The notes: a model not told the origin generated them from the sequence alone. Counted from the first letter of the stretch, positions 1 to 8,525 are shown. The stretch is 64,000 nt of DNA from Pedobacter caeni (GCF_900129215.1 NZ_FQUQ01000001.1:124001-188000), one strand, 5' to 3'. Program-made: numbers and translations.

Positions 1-1242
1 TTTTTCTGTTTTACCTTCAAGGTACCAATATTGCCGGGCCAGTTTTATTCCCAGTTCTACACTTTCTGATCCGGAGCCCGTAAAGTAAACCCATTGCAAG
101 GGAAAGGGCGCTAACTGAACGAGTTTTCGAGCCAGGAGTATCGAGGGTAAATTACCTCTTCCGGCAAAAAGTGTCGCATAGGAAATGGTATTTAATTGCT
201 GGTTGATTGCGTTGATGATCGTTTGGTTACCCAGGCCGCATTGCACGCTCCATAAGCCCCCTGAAGCATCGAGATAGCTTTTGCCGCTCGAGTCGACCAC
301 TATGCAGCCTTTGCCACTTACCAGTGTCAGCACTTTGTCTGTAGGTTGATGGCAGAGGTAAGGATGCCACAAAGGGTATTCAACATCCTCGCGTTTACTG
401 CACACATATAGATATCGCAAATTCTTGTCCTGATCAACAGCCGTAGGTATACAACGGCTGATCACGAGTCCGGCACTTTCCAGCTCATCTTCAAGTTGTT
501 GCCGCCTGAGCATGGCCAGCTTCTTAAATTCAAGTATCAGATGGGTTTTATCATCAGCATTTACTTCCCAAAAAGAATTTTCTACCATGATGTTTTCGTC
601 ATCGTAAGCTTTAATACCCAGCGTAATAGTGATCTCAAGCTGCTCGTGCCTGAGGTCAAGTTCGAGAATACTTTCGTTAACCACCATTTCGGGTGAAGTT
701 ACATCGAAGGCAAAGATGCCGCCCTTAGCCAGGTGTCTGGCCGCGCATTGCATGATCTTTTTCCGGTCAGATGGGTCTGTGAAAAGCTGCAGGCTACAAT
801 AAGGGAATATAATTAAATCGAATGGTGATGCAAACTCATAATTACGCGCGTCTGCCAGTTGAAGTTGCATTCGCGAATGTTCATTTAATGGTTGTTTTAG
901 TTTTTCAAGCAGTATATCCAGCATATCCTGCGAATTATCAAGGCCAGTGATGGTATGGCCTTCCTCAAAAAGTGGTATAGTTACCCTTCCCGAGCCGCAG
1001 CCCAATTCTAAAATGGCGCCATTTGCTTCTTTGGCTAGCTGTGAGTAATACTTCAGGTCAAAGCGATCCAGAAAAAGAGCATCGTTTAACCGGGCCATCA
1101 GCCCCTGGTAATTCGCCATTTCTGTGATGATCGATTCATTTTTTTTTAACTGCGCAAAAGGGCCCCAATAGTCGGGAACTGTAGCTGCTGTCGTAGTTTC
1201 TGGCTCTACAAAAGCATTTTCTTCTTCATTGAGTGGAAACAT
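1..1242 (-). CDS. SAM methyltransferase-class III aminotransferase fusion (partial, runs off left edge)
   Basis: Two enzymes are joined in one open frame of 414 visible residues that continues past base 1. Residues about 45-280 are a class I SAM-dependent methyltransferase with the SAM-binding motif ELGCGSGR (79-86), followed by a typical acidic residue in GLDNSQ (100-105). From about residue 290 a class III PLP-dependent aminotransferase begins, with LWHPY, LDASGGLWS and the cofactor-phosphate motif FTGSGSESVELG (387-398). The PLP lysine lies outside the window. The ATG at 1242 overlaps the preceding LanB-C gene by 17 nt, so the two are probably translationally coupled. In daptide RiPPs, separate class III aminotransferase and methyltransferase enzymes turn a C-terminal Thr into a dimethylated diamine. 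The precursor here also ends in Thr, so a related job is inferred. An alternative is that it makes a small-molecule building block. Confidence 0.9.
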   Translation of the reverse strand, partial: MFPLNEEENAFVEPETTTAATVPDYWGPFAQLKKNESIITEMANYQGLMARLNDALFLDRFDLKYYSQLAKEANGAILELGCGSGRVTIPLFEEGHTITGLDNSQDMLDILLEKLKQPLNEHSRMQLQLADARNYEFASPFDLIIFPYCSLQLFTDPSDRKKIMQCAARHLAKGGIFAFDVTSPEMVVNESILELDLRHEQLEITITLGIKAYDDENIMVENSFWEVNADDKTHLILEFKKLAMLRRQQLEDELESAGLVISRCIPTAVDQDKNLRYLYVCSKREDVEYPLWHPYLCHQPTDKVLTLVSGKGCIVVDSSGKSYLDASGGLWSVQCGLGNQTIINAINQQLNTISYATLFAGRGNLPSILLARKLVQLAPFPLQWVYFTGSGSESVELGIKLARQYWYLEGKTEK

Positions 1243-2239
1243 GATGATCTTGGTCTAAGGTTGAATAATCTATGATATTGGCTACCAGGTAATAAATATA
1301 TCGCTCCACAACATATCCAAGCCCTAATCTGTTAACCAGTAAATGCAGATAAGTCATCAGAATATGCGATGCTTTGCTGGGAAGTTCGATAGATTTAAAG
1401 GCTGACTTTCTCGTCAATAGTTCTGTCTGCCATTGTTGCAACAGCTTTTCTACCTGTGTGCTTTGGCCTGATATATTGGTTATTTTTGCTGTAATTCCGT
1501 TATTTAAATGTTCACCGGAAGTGTTTGACAGCAGTTCTTGCAGGCGCTGGATAATGTCGGCCAGCATCGGTAGCTGTTCTGTAAAGTCAGGCAAACCATT
1601 GGCATAAAATTCCTCTTCAACAGGGCTGTCGGTAGCAGTTATATTGGTGCTGGCTTTGCTTGCTTCATGAAACAGTTTTGCAATCTCCTGCGGTCCTTCA
1701 TCCAGCACACCTACCATCATTACACAAATATCTATAAGAATGGTTAGCCGGGCGGCCATATTTCCTCTGGTGAGTTTTAACAGGTTAAATGCAAAAGACG
1801 AGGAAAAGACAAAATGCGATTCACTAATGGTCTGTGCCGCACCGCGACCGTAACGATGATATTCAAAATGGTAAGGCATTTCCACAATTTTTACCTCATT
1901 GTACAATGCTTCGGTCTTTTCAAGTTGTACCAGTCCCAATTGTTCCTGGAAGGCCTGCATTTCTGTAGCAAATGCCTGGTATCGTGCAGCGTTTTGTGGC
2001 GTATTGGGATAGGTATTTACATGATCGTTCAGCAGTTCGGTAATTTCATCGATCATCCTCGCCTTATCAACAGCATCATAAAAACGTATGCGCAGGTGAT
2101 CGCCGCCGTTCCAATAGCGCAAAAAGAAAAAATTGCGGATGGTTTGATCATTCCGACAGGCGGTAAGATAGGGCAGTATCTTGTCGATCAACAGTTCATC
2201 TTGTTGGCCATGATAGTAGATATGGATAGAGGTGACCAT
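1226..2239 (-). CDS. Thiopeptide-type bacteriocin biosynthesis protein (small LanB C-terminal domain)
   Basis: This 337-residue protein matches the SpaB_C / thiopeptide-type bacteriocin biosynthesis family. Signs are the N-terminal IHIYYHG strand, FFFLRYWNGGDHLRIRF (37-53), and HRYGRG (127-132) followed by SESHFVFSSS. In full-length LanB dehydratases this domain eliminates glutamate from glutamylated Ser/Thr to give dehydroamino acids. In thiopeptides, stand-alone relatives do the elimination or a [4+2] cycloaddition. It lies 5 nt downstream of the large dehydratase subunit, so the two form a split LanB. Which reaction it performs cannot be decided from sequence. The precursor has no Cys in its putative core, so thioether rings are unlikely and dehydration alone, or an aminoacyl-tRNA-dependent extension, are the options. 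Confidence 0.88.
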   Translation of the reverse strand: MVTSIHIYYHGQQDELLIDKILPYLTACRNDQTIRNFFFLRYWNGGDHLRIRFYDAVDKARMIDEITELLNDHVNTYPNTPQNAARYQAFATEMQAFQEQLGLVQLEKTEALYNEVKIVEMPYHFEYHRYGRGAAQTISESHFVFSSSFAFNLLKLTRGNMAARLTILIDICVMMVGVLDEGPQEIAKLFHEASKASTNITATDSPVEEEFYANGLPDFTEQLPMLADIIQRLQELLSNTSGEHLNNGITAKITNISGQSTQVEKLLQQWQTELLTRKSAFKSIELPSKASHILMTYLHLLVNRLGLGYVVERYIYYLVANIIDYSTLDQDHHVSTQ

Positions 2240-2244
2240 AGAAT

Positions 2245-4896
2245 TTAGCTGGAGGTTTCGTTTTCATAAATTTCAAATAACAATTCTGACGTATATTGAC
2301 CGGCGCTTTTTACGCTGTCCGGAGCCGGAAGTGCTTCGATAAAACTGATGCGGAAACTGGCATCCAATAAAGTATATTTCAAAAAGAGCTGGAAAGTGGC
2401 ATAATCGTCCCAGTTTACGTAAAAGGGTTTGTGAACGCGTTTGAAAGGGACTTCCCTCATCTGGCTTTTTACGAAATCACGATAGCTCATTGGAACAATG
2501 AATACTTCAGCAGGCATGTCTAATGAGGCTGCCCAGTCGCGTACGGCCATGTAATGGGAAGAATTGCTTTGTTCGGCCATTTGTATGGGTATCTCTGAAG
2601 AAGGAACAGACCAGGCCCTGCGCATTAGAACGACCCGGCCCGATGTGATGCGCGGATAGCTCCGGATTCCAGTGGTTTGTAGCTCCTCGTCAAAATCGCA
2701 TAGCCGTTCAAACAGCGGAAAGTTGGGCGTAAATGCCGGCCCTAACATGGTCAGAAATTTGTAGAAAGGCGGAAAATAAAGACTCGACAGTGTACCGCGA
2801 TGTAAGGGGACGATCTGTTTGGCGATCCGGGCGTCAAAAAGCATAGGGTTGCCATGCTCATCCCATTGGATGTACAGGTCTTTCCAGGCCAAATATTTTT
2901 CCAGATCATTTTCCCTCACCTGTTGTCCGGGGTAGTAAAGGCTTTTGCCTGAAACCGGCGTACGTATCTGCCCCTGAAAAGCCATGGTAGCGATGATATC
3001 TGAAAAATGACGGGGCCCGGCCTCCTTGTCGATTTGAGTGGTAAGGAAATCAAGGTCTCCGGTTACGGTATGCGGAACGGTGAACATGGTACCGTACCCT
3101 GCAAATACCTTGTTTAACACAAATTGCTGCTGGGATCTGTCATCTCCTCCGACGAATTGGCCAGTTAAAGTTGCCGAAACCGGAAGTGATTGATCCTGGA
3201 AGGAAGCAGCGCTGTCAGCCCATTTCTCCCAAAAATTATCCGTAAGTATAAGTTCTGCCCCTGCGCCATTCATGAGCGCATATAGCTCAGCCACGAAAGC
3301 GGAGGCTGCATCGTTTTGCGCTAGCGCATGTTTTGATTTATTTAATAGTTCCGGGTTGAGCAATGCATTTTGATCGGCCACCAGATCGTCGTCATCTGCT
3401 TTACTAAAAAGCTGATTAAAGAATTCTATGGCAGGCATCCGGCTGCCTACCGCTGGTCCGTTATGCAAAAATTGATCTTTTAGCCATTGCCTTAGCGGAT
3501 AATCGGCATCAAAAATAGGAAGTACAGACAGGAGTTTATTAAAATCCTGCTGATAATCCTTCAGTGTGTGAGCAGGTAGCTGCTGCGGATTTATCCGGTA
3601 AACGCTGTTGTGAATGATTTTTTGAGTGCTTATACTTACCCCCGAAATGCCTGAGTTGTCGAACAACTGCCGGGTCTGCTCAGCAATTTCCAGCAACTCA
3701 TCTGCTTTGGCATCGGCTTGCAAATTGTATAAAGCAGCTTTTCTGGCATCGATTTTTTGCAATTGCGCTGCTACTTCAGGAAAAGTTTGTTGCAGCACCT
3801 CACTTTGGGCCAGGGCGCCTAAACTGTCAAGATCGTTTTCCTCAAAGTCTAAAACCGGCACCAATAAATGCAAAGCCAGCATTTTATCGATAGCAGCTAA
3901 CAACCTGTTTTCATCATGAGGAAGTTGTTCACTTAAGAATGAGGCCAATTCATTACGGTATAAAGGTCGCTTCTGGTTTTGTAGGATGTCTTCGGTAAGC
4001 AGAAAGACCGTGTTCAGTGGAAGTTCACTGATTGATTCGGCCGCTATATCGGTCAAAGTTCTTTCTGCAGTTGGTGCATAGAGAACAATATATTTTTCAC
4101 TGCTGCGTATTGCGGTTTTATTCCACACCAGCGGCAGTCCGGTGTTGGTTGAGGATAGTTCGTTACTCAGATGATTCACTAAGGCCTTAACCAGGCCGAC
4201 ATTGAAAACATGTTGTTCTATTACCGCGCGTTCCGAACCAAGTTGGTCACTGACCATAGGATTAGCCTCCATCATACCACAGGCAATGGTGCTGAGGTGG
4301 CTGAACGGGCTGGTTTTGGTAGCCATGCGGAAAACATAGGCAAGACCCGATATTAAAGCTCTGCGTTGGTTCTTGTTTAGAGTTCCTTCGACGGGTAGTG
4401 TACCAAGTGTCCGGAACAGGTCCGGCTGTGCATAACAAATAGCGGTACGTACCGGGTATTGTTTGAACAGGTCTCTGAACCCCGGTGAGATCGATAATAA
4501 AAAATTATTGGCTATTAATTCTGCATCTGCCCGGAGGTTGGCTATATCAGTATTTTGATGGTGCCAGTGGGACAGGGGGCGATAAATGTTTTCGGGAACC
4601 TTTTCTTTTGCCTCTGCAAGGTCAAAGTTTCTTGAATTGAATATACTGCGCTTAAGTGCTAGTAAATACTGGCTTTGTTCTTTGTTACAACCCTGGTTGA
4701 TCAGGCTGAAAAGCTCGTCGTTCAGTTTAGAAGACAGCTGTTTATGTAGCATTTCAAGCGGAGCCAGTTCATCAGCTATTTTCGAAAGACTGAAATTTCG
4801 GACTGCGCCAAGTTCTGCCACTTTAAGGCCTGATTCCCGGACGATGAATACCGGGCCGAGTCTTAAAATCGTTGCCGAACGTTGCGCCGTTATCAT
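2245..4896 (-). CDS. Lantibiotic dehydratase, large N-terminal (glutamylation) subunit
   Basis: The 883-residue product is a Lant_dehydr_N-type LanB subunit, which uses glutamyl-tRNA (or another aminoacyl-tRNA) to esterify Ser/Thr of a precursor peptide. The family hallmark is RMATKTSPFSHLSTIACG (about 190-207), equivalent to the R-x-TPFG-like motif of LanB proteins in the SPFS form seen in split dehydratases. It ends just before the small C-terminal subunit gene. I place the start at the ATG at 4896, not the upstream TTG at 4914, because 4896 gives a 4-nt ATGA overlap with the stop of the preceding gene, a classic coupling arrangement. Membership of the LanB N family is firm. The chemical outcome (dehydration or PEARL-like amino acid addition) is open. 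Confidence 0.9.
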   Translation of the reverse strand: MITAQRSATILRLGPVFIVRESGLKVAELGAVRNFSLSKIADELAPLEMLHKQLSSKLNDELFSLINQGCNKEQSQYLLALKRSIFNSRNFDLAEAKEKVPENIYRPLSHWHHQNTDIANLRADAELIANNFLLSISPGFRDLFKQYPVRTAICYAQPDLFRTLGTLPVEGTLNKNQRRALISGLAYVFRMATKTSPFSHLSTIACGMMEANPMVSDQLGSERAVIEQHVFNVGLVKALVNHLSNELSSTNTGLPLVWNKTAIRSSEKYIVLYAPTAERTLTDIAAESISELPLNTVFLLTEDILQNQKRPLYRNELASFLSEQLPHDENRLLAAIDKMLALHLLVPVLDFEENDLDSLGALAQSEVLQQTFPEVAAQLQKIDARKAALYNLQADAKADELLEIAEQTRQLFDNSGISGVSISTQKIIHNSVYRINPQQLPAHTLKDYQQDFNKLLSVLPIFDADYPLRQWLKDQFLHNGPAVGSRMPAIEFFNQLFSKADDDDLVADQNALLNPELLNKSKHALAQNDAASAFVAELYALMNGAGAELILTDNFWEKWADSAASFQDQSLPVSATLTGQFVGGDDRSQQQFVLNKVFAGYGTMFTVPHTVTGDLDFLTTQIDKEAGPRHFSDIIATMAFQGQIRTPVSGKSLYYPGQQVRENDLEKYLAWKDLYIQWDEHGNPMLFDARIAKQIVPLHRGTLSSLYFPPFYKFLTMLGPAFTPNFPLFERLCDFDEELQTTGIRSYPRITSGRVVLMRRAWSVPSSEIPIQMAEQSNSSHYMAVRDWAASLDMPAEVFIVPMSYRDFVKSQMREVPFKRVHKPFYVNWDDYATFQLFLKYTLLDASFRISFIEALPAPDSVKSAGQYTSELLFEIYENETSS

Positions 4897-6320
4897 AATT
4901 CTGCCGTTGCCCAAACCTGAGTAAAAGTTCTTCGTTGTGAAGCGTTTAGGAAATAACGGTTATTTAACGAAATAACCACTTGCTGGTCTTTGAGAAATGT
5001 AATGAAATTATCGATTTTCTCCGGGCTGATCTCTATCATCCGTTGCTTTAGTTCCTCCAGATCGACGATGTCGTCCATATAACCATAAAGTTCAGACTGC
5101 AGGCGATTGAAGTTCAGGAATCGCCAGGTTTCGAGGCTGCCGCGCTTATCGAAAAGTTTAGAAAAGTTTGGACCCTGACCTTTCGATAAATTGGCTTCGG
5201 GTGAGTGAGCCTGCCATGCTGATATATAATCATAGATGTGGCTGCGATGTAGTGCTTTTTCGTTATTTTCGGTTTTGATAAACAATCCATTTGGAGCTGG
5301 GAAACCAAAGAATAGGGGAAGGCCTTCTATGAATTGATTCCATTCTTCATCAGGCGATGACGCTGCGTATAACTGCCAGCTAACCTGAATTTCCAGGCCA
5401 TGTAACCTCTTTACGCGATTTAATAGCTGCAGGTTTTTTAAGTAAATATCCTGCTGGCTGATATTCTCCGCACTGTTCAGAATAGTAACAGAGTTTATAC
5501 GGGCATCCTTTAACAACTGCAATAATTCCATATTACAGTTTTCGGGAAGTTCACAGTGAAAATGAAAACTGTAACGGATGTCGGCGAAGGTCTGGGCAAT
5601 TTCTGAGACCTTTTCATAAGTGCAGGAATCATCAAGGTCGACAAAACCGAGGTTGAAATCGAGGGAGTGGTATCTTTCTGCCAGGGAAAAAACCTGCGTC
5701 ACCACGTCAAACTGCGGGTGGTCAAGAAATACCGGCAACCCGATTGGTTCCTCACCGGTGTATCGCGCGCGGTACTGTTTAGTGAAAAAATTAAGATCGC
5801 AAACTTTAAGATCACCCGGTTTATTAGATTTAAGCGTTTCAGAAGGTATTTGATCTGCAACTGGTAATATTTTCAGTAACTGGGTACACAATGGTTTTTG
5901 TGAATCATAAACGGATACCATAGTGCTCATCGTATCAAAGTTTATCAGATTCTGAGATAAGTTCGGGATATCAGGTCGTACCCGGGTTGTTGAATTTGAA
6001 AAGAAAAGTAACCGGGATGCAGGGCAGGTGGAACTAATTAAAGACAAAAGATGATTAAAGTCTCCGGCCTGGGCTCCCTGCGAATCCTGAACAAGCCATA
6101 TATCGGTATATTCCTCCGTGTTTTCTATGAGGTTGAGCATGGTTTTATACGGCTCATCAGCGTTACTTCCCATCGGGGAGGCTAACTCAAGGCCAGGAAA
6201 TATAACCTGGTAAGAAATACTCAAGGTCTCCAGCAATGAAGCCAGCAACAAAACCCGGTGGTGCAGGTGGTTATTGAAGGTGGTCCAGGGAGAGGCTAAA
6301 ATCAAGATTCGTTCGCTCAT
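4893..6320 (-). CDS. Radical-SAM-like RiPP maturation paralogue lacking the FeS cysteine motif
   Basis: This 475-residue protein is a diverged relative of the radical SAM enzyme encoded just upstream. The two N-termini match (MSERILILASPW versus MAKRVMIALMPW). In the middle, SLDFNLGFVDLDD and LLQLLKDARINSV align with SLEFFPVDS and QLNRFKDAGVRSV. The C-termini share a winged-helix-like segment (LEELKQRMIEISPEKIDNFI versus NLINKFNKKLSEDSIRQFI). However, the CX7CX2C cluster motif of the partner is absent; the equivalent region (VCDLNFFTKQY) has one Cys. It is therefore unlikely to do radical chemistry and may be a scaffold, substrate-recognition or heterodimer subunit. I chose the ATG at 6320 because it aligns with the paralogue's first residue; earlier in-frame codons would overlap more of the upstream gene. 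It overlaps that gene by 50 nt and the dehydratase by 4 nt. Confidence 0.8.
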   Translation of the reverse strand: MSERILILASPWTTFNNHLHHRVLLLASLLETLSISYQVIFPGLELASPMGSNADEPYKTMLNLIENTEEYTDIWLVQDSQGAQAGDFNHLLSLISSTCPASRLLFFSNSTTRVRPDIPNLSQNLINFDTMSTMVSVYDSQKPLCTQLLKILPVADQIPSETLKSNKPGDLKVCDLNFFTKQYRARYTGEEPIGLPVFLDHPQFDVVTQVFSLAERYHSLDFNLGFVDLDDSCTYEKVSEIAQTFADIRYSFHFHCELPENCNMELLQLLKDARINSVTILNSAENISQQDIYLKNLQLLNRVKRLHGLEIQVSWQLYAASSPDEEWNQFIEGLPLFFGFPAPNGLFIKTENNEKALHRSHIYDYISAWQAHSPEANLSKGQGPNFSKLFDKRGSLETWRFLNFNRLQSELYGYMDDIVDLEELKQRMIEISPEKIDNFITFLKDQQVVISLNNRYFLNASQRRTFTQVWATAEL

Positions 6321-8214
6321 TAACATTTTGTTTAATACTGGTTTTTGGAATATCAAGTCGTAAAGGGAGACTGATCAGTTGTTTGCTTTCCGAGCGGTAT
6401 ATTTGGCGTTGCTCTACCATCTTATCTATAAATTGTCGGATACTGTCCTCGCTCAGTTTTTTATTAAATTTATTGATCAGATTTTCTTCGCGAACAACTT
6501 CATCGCAGGCAGCAAAGATTTCTGCTTCAATGCCTTCTATCTCAATAAGGGCGGTCTGATGGATATCTTTGCCGGGATAGGCCAGTTTGCGTTTATCACG
6601 TATCTTGATAAAGCCAGGACCTCTTCTTTGAACCAGCATCTTCGTGGCATAATTTTCCCGCCATGCGTCAAGTTCCTCGCGCAGCCTGGCGTAAAGGGTT
6701 TTTAGCTTAGGCGAAGGAGTGGTAACCCTGTCAAAATTGAAATAAAAGGCCAGGCTTTCATGATCAATTTTAGGATCGCAGAAAATGTCGTAGTAATAGG
6801 ATTTCGGTGTGATGTTGGTAATGCCAAATCTCTCGGGCGTATTGTGTAAAGGCGCGTAGCGATTAAGCTGCACAGGGATCATACCTTCTTCATGAAGCGG
6901 TGGCAGGTGTGTAATAAACGGTATCAGATCTATCATCACCTGGTAATCCTCTTCAGTTTCATCCAGATTTTCGTAGATCAGGTTCCAGTTTACGACGATA
7001 TCCTGCTCTGCACATAATTTAAGGCATTGTACTTGTTTTGCTCCTGTGGTACCTTTGTCCATCAACCGTAATATATTGTCGCTAAAGCTTTCCATTCCGG
7101 GCTGTACAGAGCGTACCCCTGCATCTTTAAAACGGTTGAGCTGATGTGTGGAAAGATTAGACTTACATTCAAAAAAGAAACTTAGATCATATCCCAGCTC
7201 ATTTCTTAACTCGGCTATCTTTGGCAATAGTGAATTAAAAGCCTCATGGCTGATGATACTGTCAACCGGAAAAAACTCCAGACTTTTGTGCTTAGTTGCC
7301 AATTCCATGATCTCATTGAGCACCCTGTCGTCAGACTTGGTGCGATATTTTAAAATTTCATCGTCTATACCACAAAACGTACAATGGTGTTTTTCTCCCC
7401 ACCAGCATCCTCTTGAGGTTTCGATTTGGAGATAAGGCTCTATATTATTAAGGTGGTATTGATTGAGTTGTGAAAAATAAGGTTCATAGTCAGGTACCGG
7501 CAGTTCATCCATTTTGAAGTATGGTTTATTGTGCGCGGTCTTTAAAATTTCGTTCTTTTGACCTCGATATAACAGTCCTGGAACTGATGTAAGATTTTTT
7601 TTATCGTCTCGAAGTGCTTCTACGAATGGAACGATGGTGGAGTCTACCTCACCTTGCAATATGTAGTCGATCTCTGGAAATGATCTGATCATTTCGTCGC
7701 CCATCGGAGCGCTGGTACTTGGGCCACCAAAAAGAATAGAGATATGTGGATATTGCTGTTTTATTCTGCGCGCAAGGGCCAGAGATGCGACGGTTTGCTG
7801 CATCATCACCGAAAAACCTACCACATCGTAATTTTCCCAGGCTGTGCTGCTGAACAGGTAATCTATGCAACGTTCGGCCTGATGGACTATATTTTTATAA
7901 AATTCGGAAGAACAACGTCTTTCTTCTCCTTCACGCGAGCTGCCTTCAACAAATTTTTCAAGAGTGGCTGCGGCTTCGTCGCTGCTGATATTGAAGTAAA
8001 GTGGGGAAAAGGCAATTTCGGATATCGGGAGTTTGGAAATTTGATTGATGATAAAACCATCGTTTTCTAAGAAGTCACAGAAAGCAAGGTTGCCATACAT
8101 CATATCGCAAGGGTAGCCCTGGTCGTTCAGGATAGAGCGCACAAGTGCCGGTCCCAATCCTGGGAAATCAATGCTTGCCCAAGGCATCAGCGCGATCATT
8201 ACTCTTTTGGCCAT
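6271..8214 (-). CDS. B12-binding radical SAM RiPP maturation enzyme (putative C-methyltransferase)
   Basis: The 647-residue protein has the architecture of the RiPP maturation radical SAM protein 1 family. It starts with a family-typical MPWASIDFPGLGPALV, then a Rossmann-like B12-binding region (about 125-200, with VVGFSVMMQQT and LFGGPSTSA), then the radical SAM core with GCWWGEKHHCTFCG. Cysteines C270, C278 and C281 form the CX7CX2C variant usual for this family. GMESFSDNIL and LIYENLDETEEDY are further core motifs. The last 60 residues look like a small winged helix that could bind the leader peptide. Relatives are generally named RiPP C-methyltransferases; Val-rich cores are a plausible substrate, since B12 radical SAM enzymes make tert-leucine from Val in other RiPPs. 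That assignment is inference. The ATG at 8214 is clear, 113 nt after the precursor stop. Confidence 0.9.
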   Translation of the reverse strand: MAKRVMIALMPWASIDFPGLGPALVRSILNDQGYPCDMMYGNLAFCDFLENDGFIINQISKLPISEIAFSPLYFNISSDEAAATLEKFVEGSSREGEERRCSSEFYKNIVHQAERCIDYLFSSTAWENYDVVGFSVMMQQTVASLALARRIKQQYPHISILFGGPSTSAPMGDEMIRSFPEIDYILQGEVDSTIVPFVEALRDDKKNLTSVPGLLYRGQKNEILKTAHNKPYFKMDELPVPDYEPYFSQLNQYHLNNIEPYLQIETSRGCWWGEKHHCTFCGIDDEILKYRTKSDDRVLNEIMELATKHKSLEFFPVDSIISHEAFNSLLPKIAELRNELGYDLSFFFECKSNLSTHQLNRFKDAGVRSVQPGMESFSDNILRLMDKGTTGAKQVQCLKLCAEQDIVVNWNLIYENLDETEEDYQVMIDLIPFITHLPPLHEEGMIPVQLNRYAPLHNTPERFGITNITPKSYYYDIFCDPKIDHESLAFYFNFDRVTTPSPKLKTLYARLREELDAWRENYATKMLVQRRGPGFIKIRDKRKLAYPGKDIHQTALIEIEGIEAEIFAACDEVVREENLINKFNKKLSEDSIRQFIDKMVEQRQIYRSESKQLISLPLRLDIPKTSIKQNVNERTNLDFSLSLDHLQ

Positions 8215-8268
8215 TTCAGGGAGATTAAGTTTAAGAGAGTTATTTGTCTGAAAATCAATGATTAAAGA

Positions 8269-8305
8269 TAAAAGAAGCGATATATTTCCAGTCTCGCTTC
8301 TTTTA
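8269..8305 (-). terminator. Hairpin terminator/attenuator between precursor and modification genes
   Basis: A perfect 12-bp stem (8269-8280 with 8294-8305) closes a 13-nt loop. On the minus strand it ends in TTCTTTTA followed by TCTTTAA. It lies 23 nt after the precursor stop and before the radical SAM start, so it probably allows high precursor expression with partial read-through into the enzyme genes. Confidence 0.7.
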
Positions 8306-8327
8306 TTTAGAAATGTAGTTTAACTAA

Positions 8328-8525
8328 CTACGTTACGGCGACGTAAACCACCACGCTGATGATGCTGGCTTTTTCGTCATTGCTCAAAACGCGCTGCGTT
8401 TCACCGAAGATTTTCAACTTCAGGTCTTTAACCGTCATTTTGTCAAGATCGTCGATACTACCGTCGTTCATGTGTTTTTGTACAATCTTATGTACTTTTT
8501 CAACTTCTGATGATAAATTTGACAT
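8328..8525 (-). CDS. Candidate RiPP precursor peptide (leader plus Val-rich, Thr-ending core)
   Basis: This 65-residue ORF begins the operon and has the two-part look of a RiPP precursor. Residues 1-50 are charged and probably helical (VEKVHKIVQKHMNDG, DKMTVKDLKLKIFGETQ). The last 13-14 residues switch to KASIISVVVYVAVT, hydrophobic with two Ser, one Tyr and a C-terminal Thr, and no Cys. The FGETQRVLSNDEKA stretch may hold the cleavage site, but no GG or other clear protease signal is visible. The ATG at 8525 is preceded by an AT-rich leader. A terminator hairpin follows the stop, as expected for a gene expressed above its modifying enzymes. No other peptide-sized ORF fits in the visible part of the cluster. 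It resembles no precursor family I can name. Confidence 0.72.
   Translation of the reverse strand: MSNLSSEVEKVHKIVQKHMNDGSIDDLDKMTVKDLKLKIFGETQRVLSNDEKASIISVVVYVAVT

Noticed and set aside
1814..2248. Plus-strand ORF of 144 codons
   Set aside because: Antisense shadow of the LanB C-terminal gene, whose protein family is clear.
4897..4914. Upstream TTG start for the LanB large subunit
   Set aside because: The ATG at 4896 forms an ATGA overlap with the preceding stop and is the better start.
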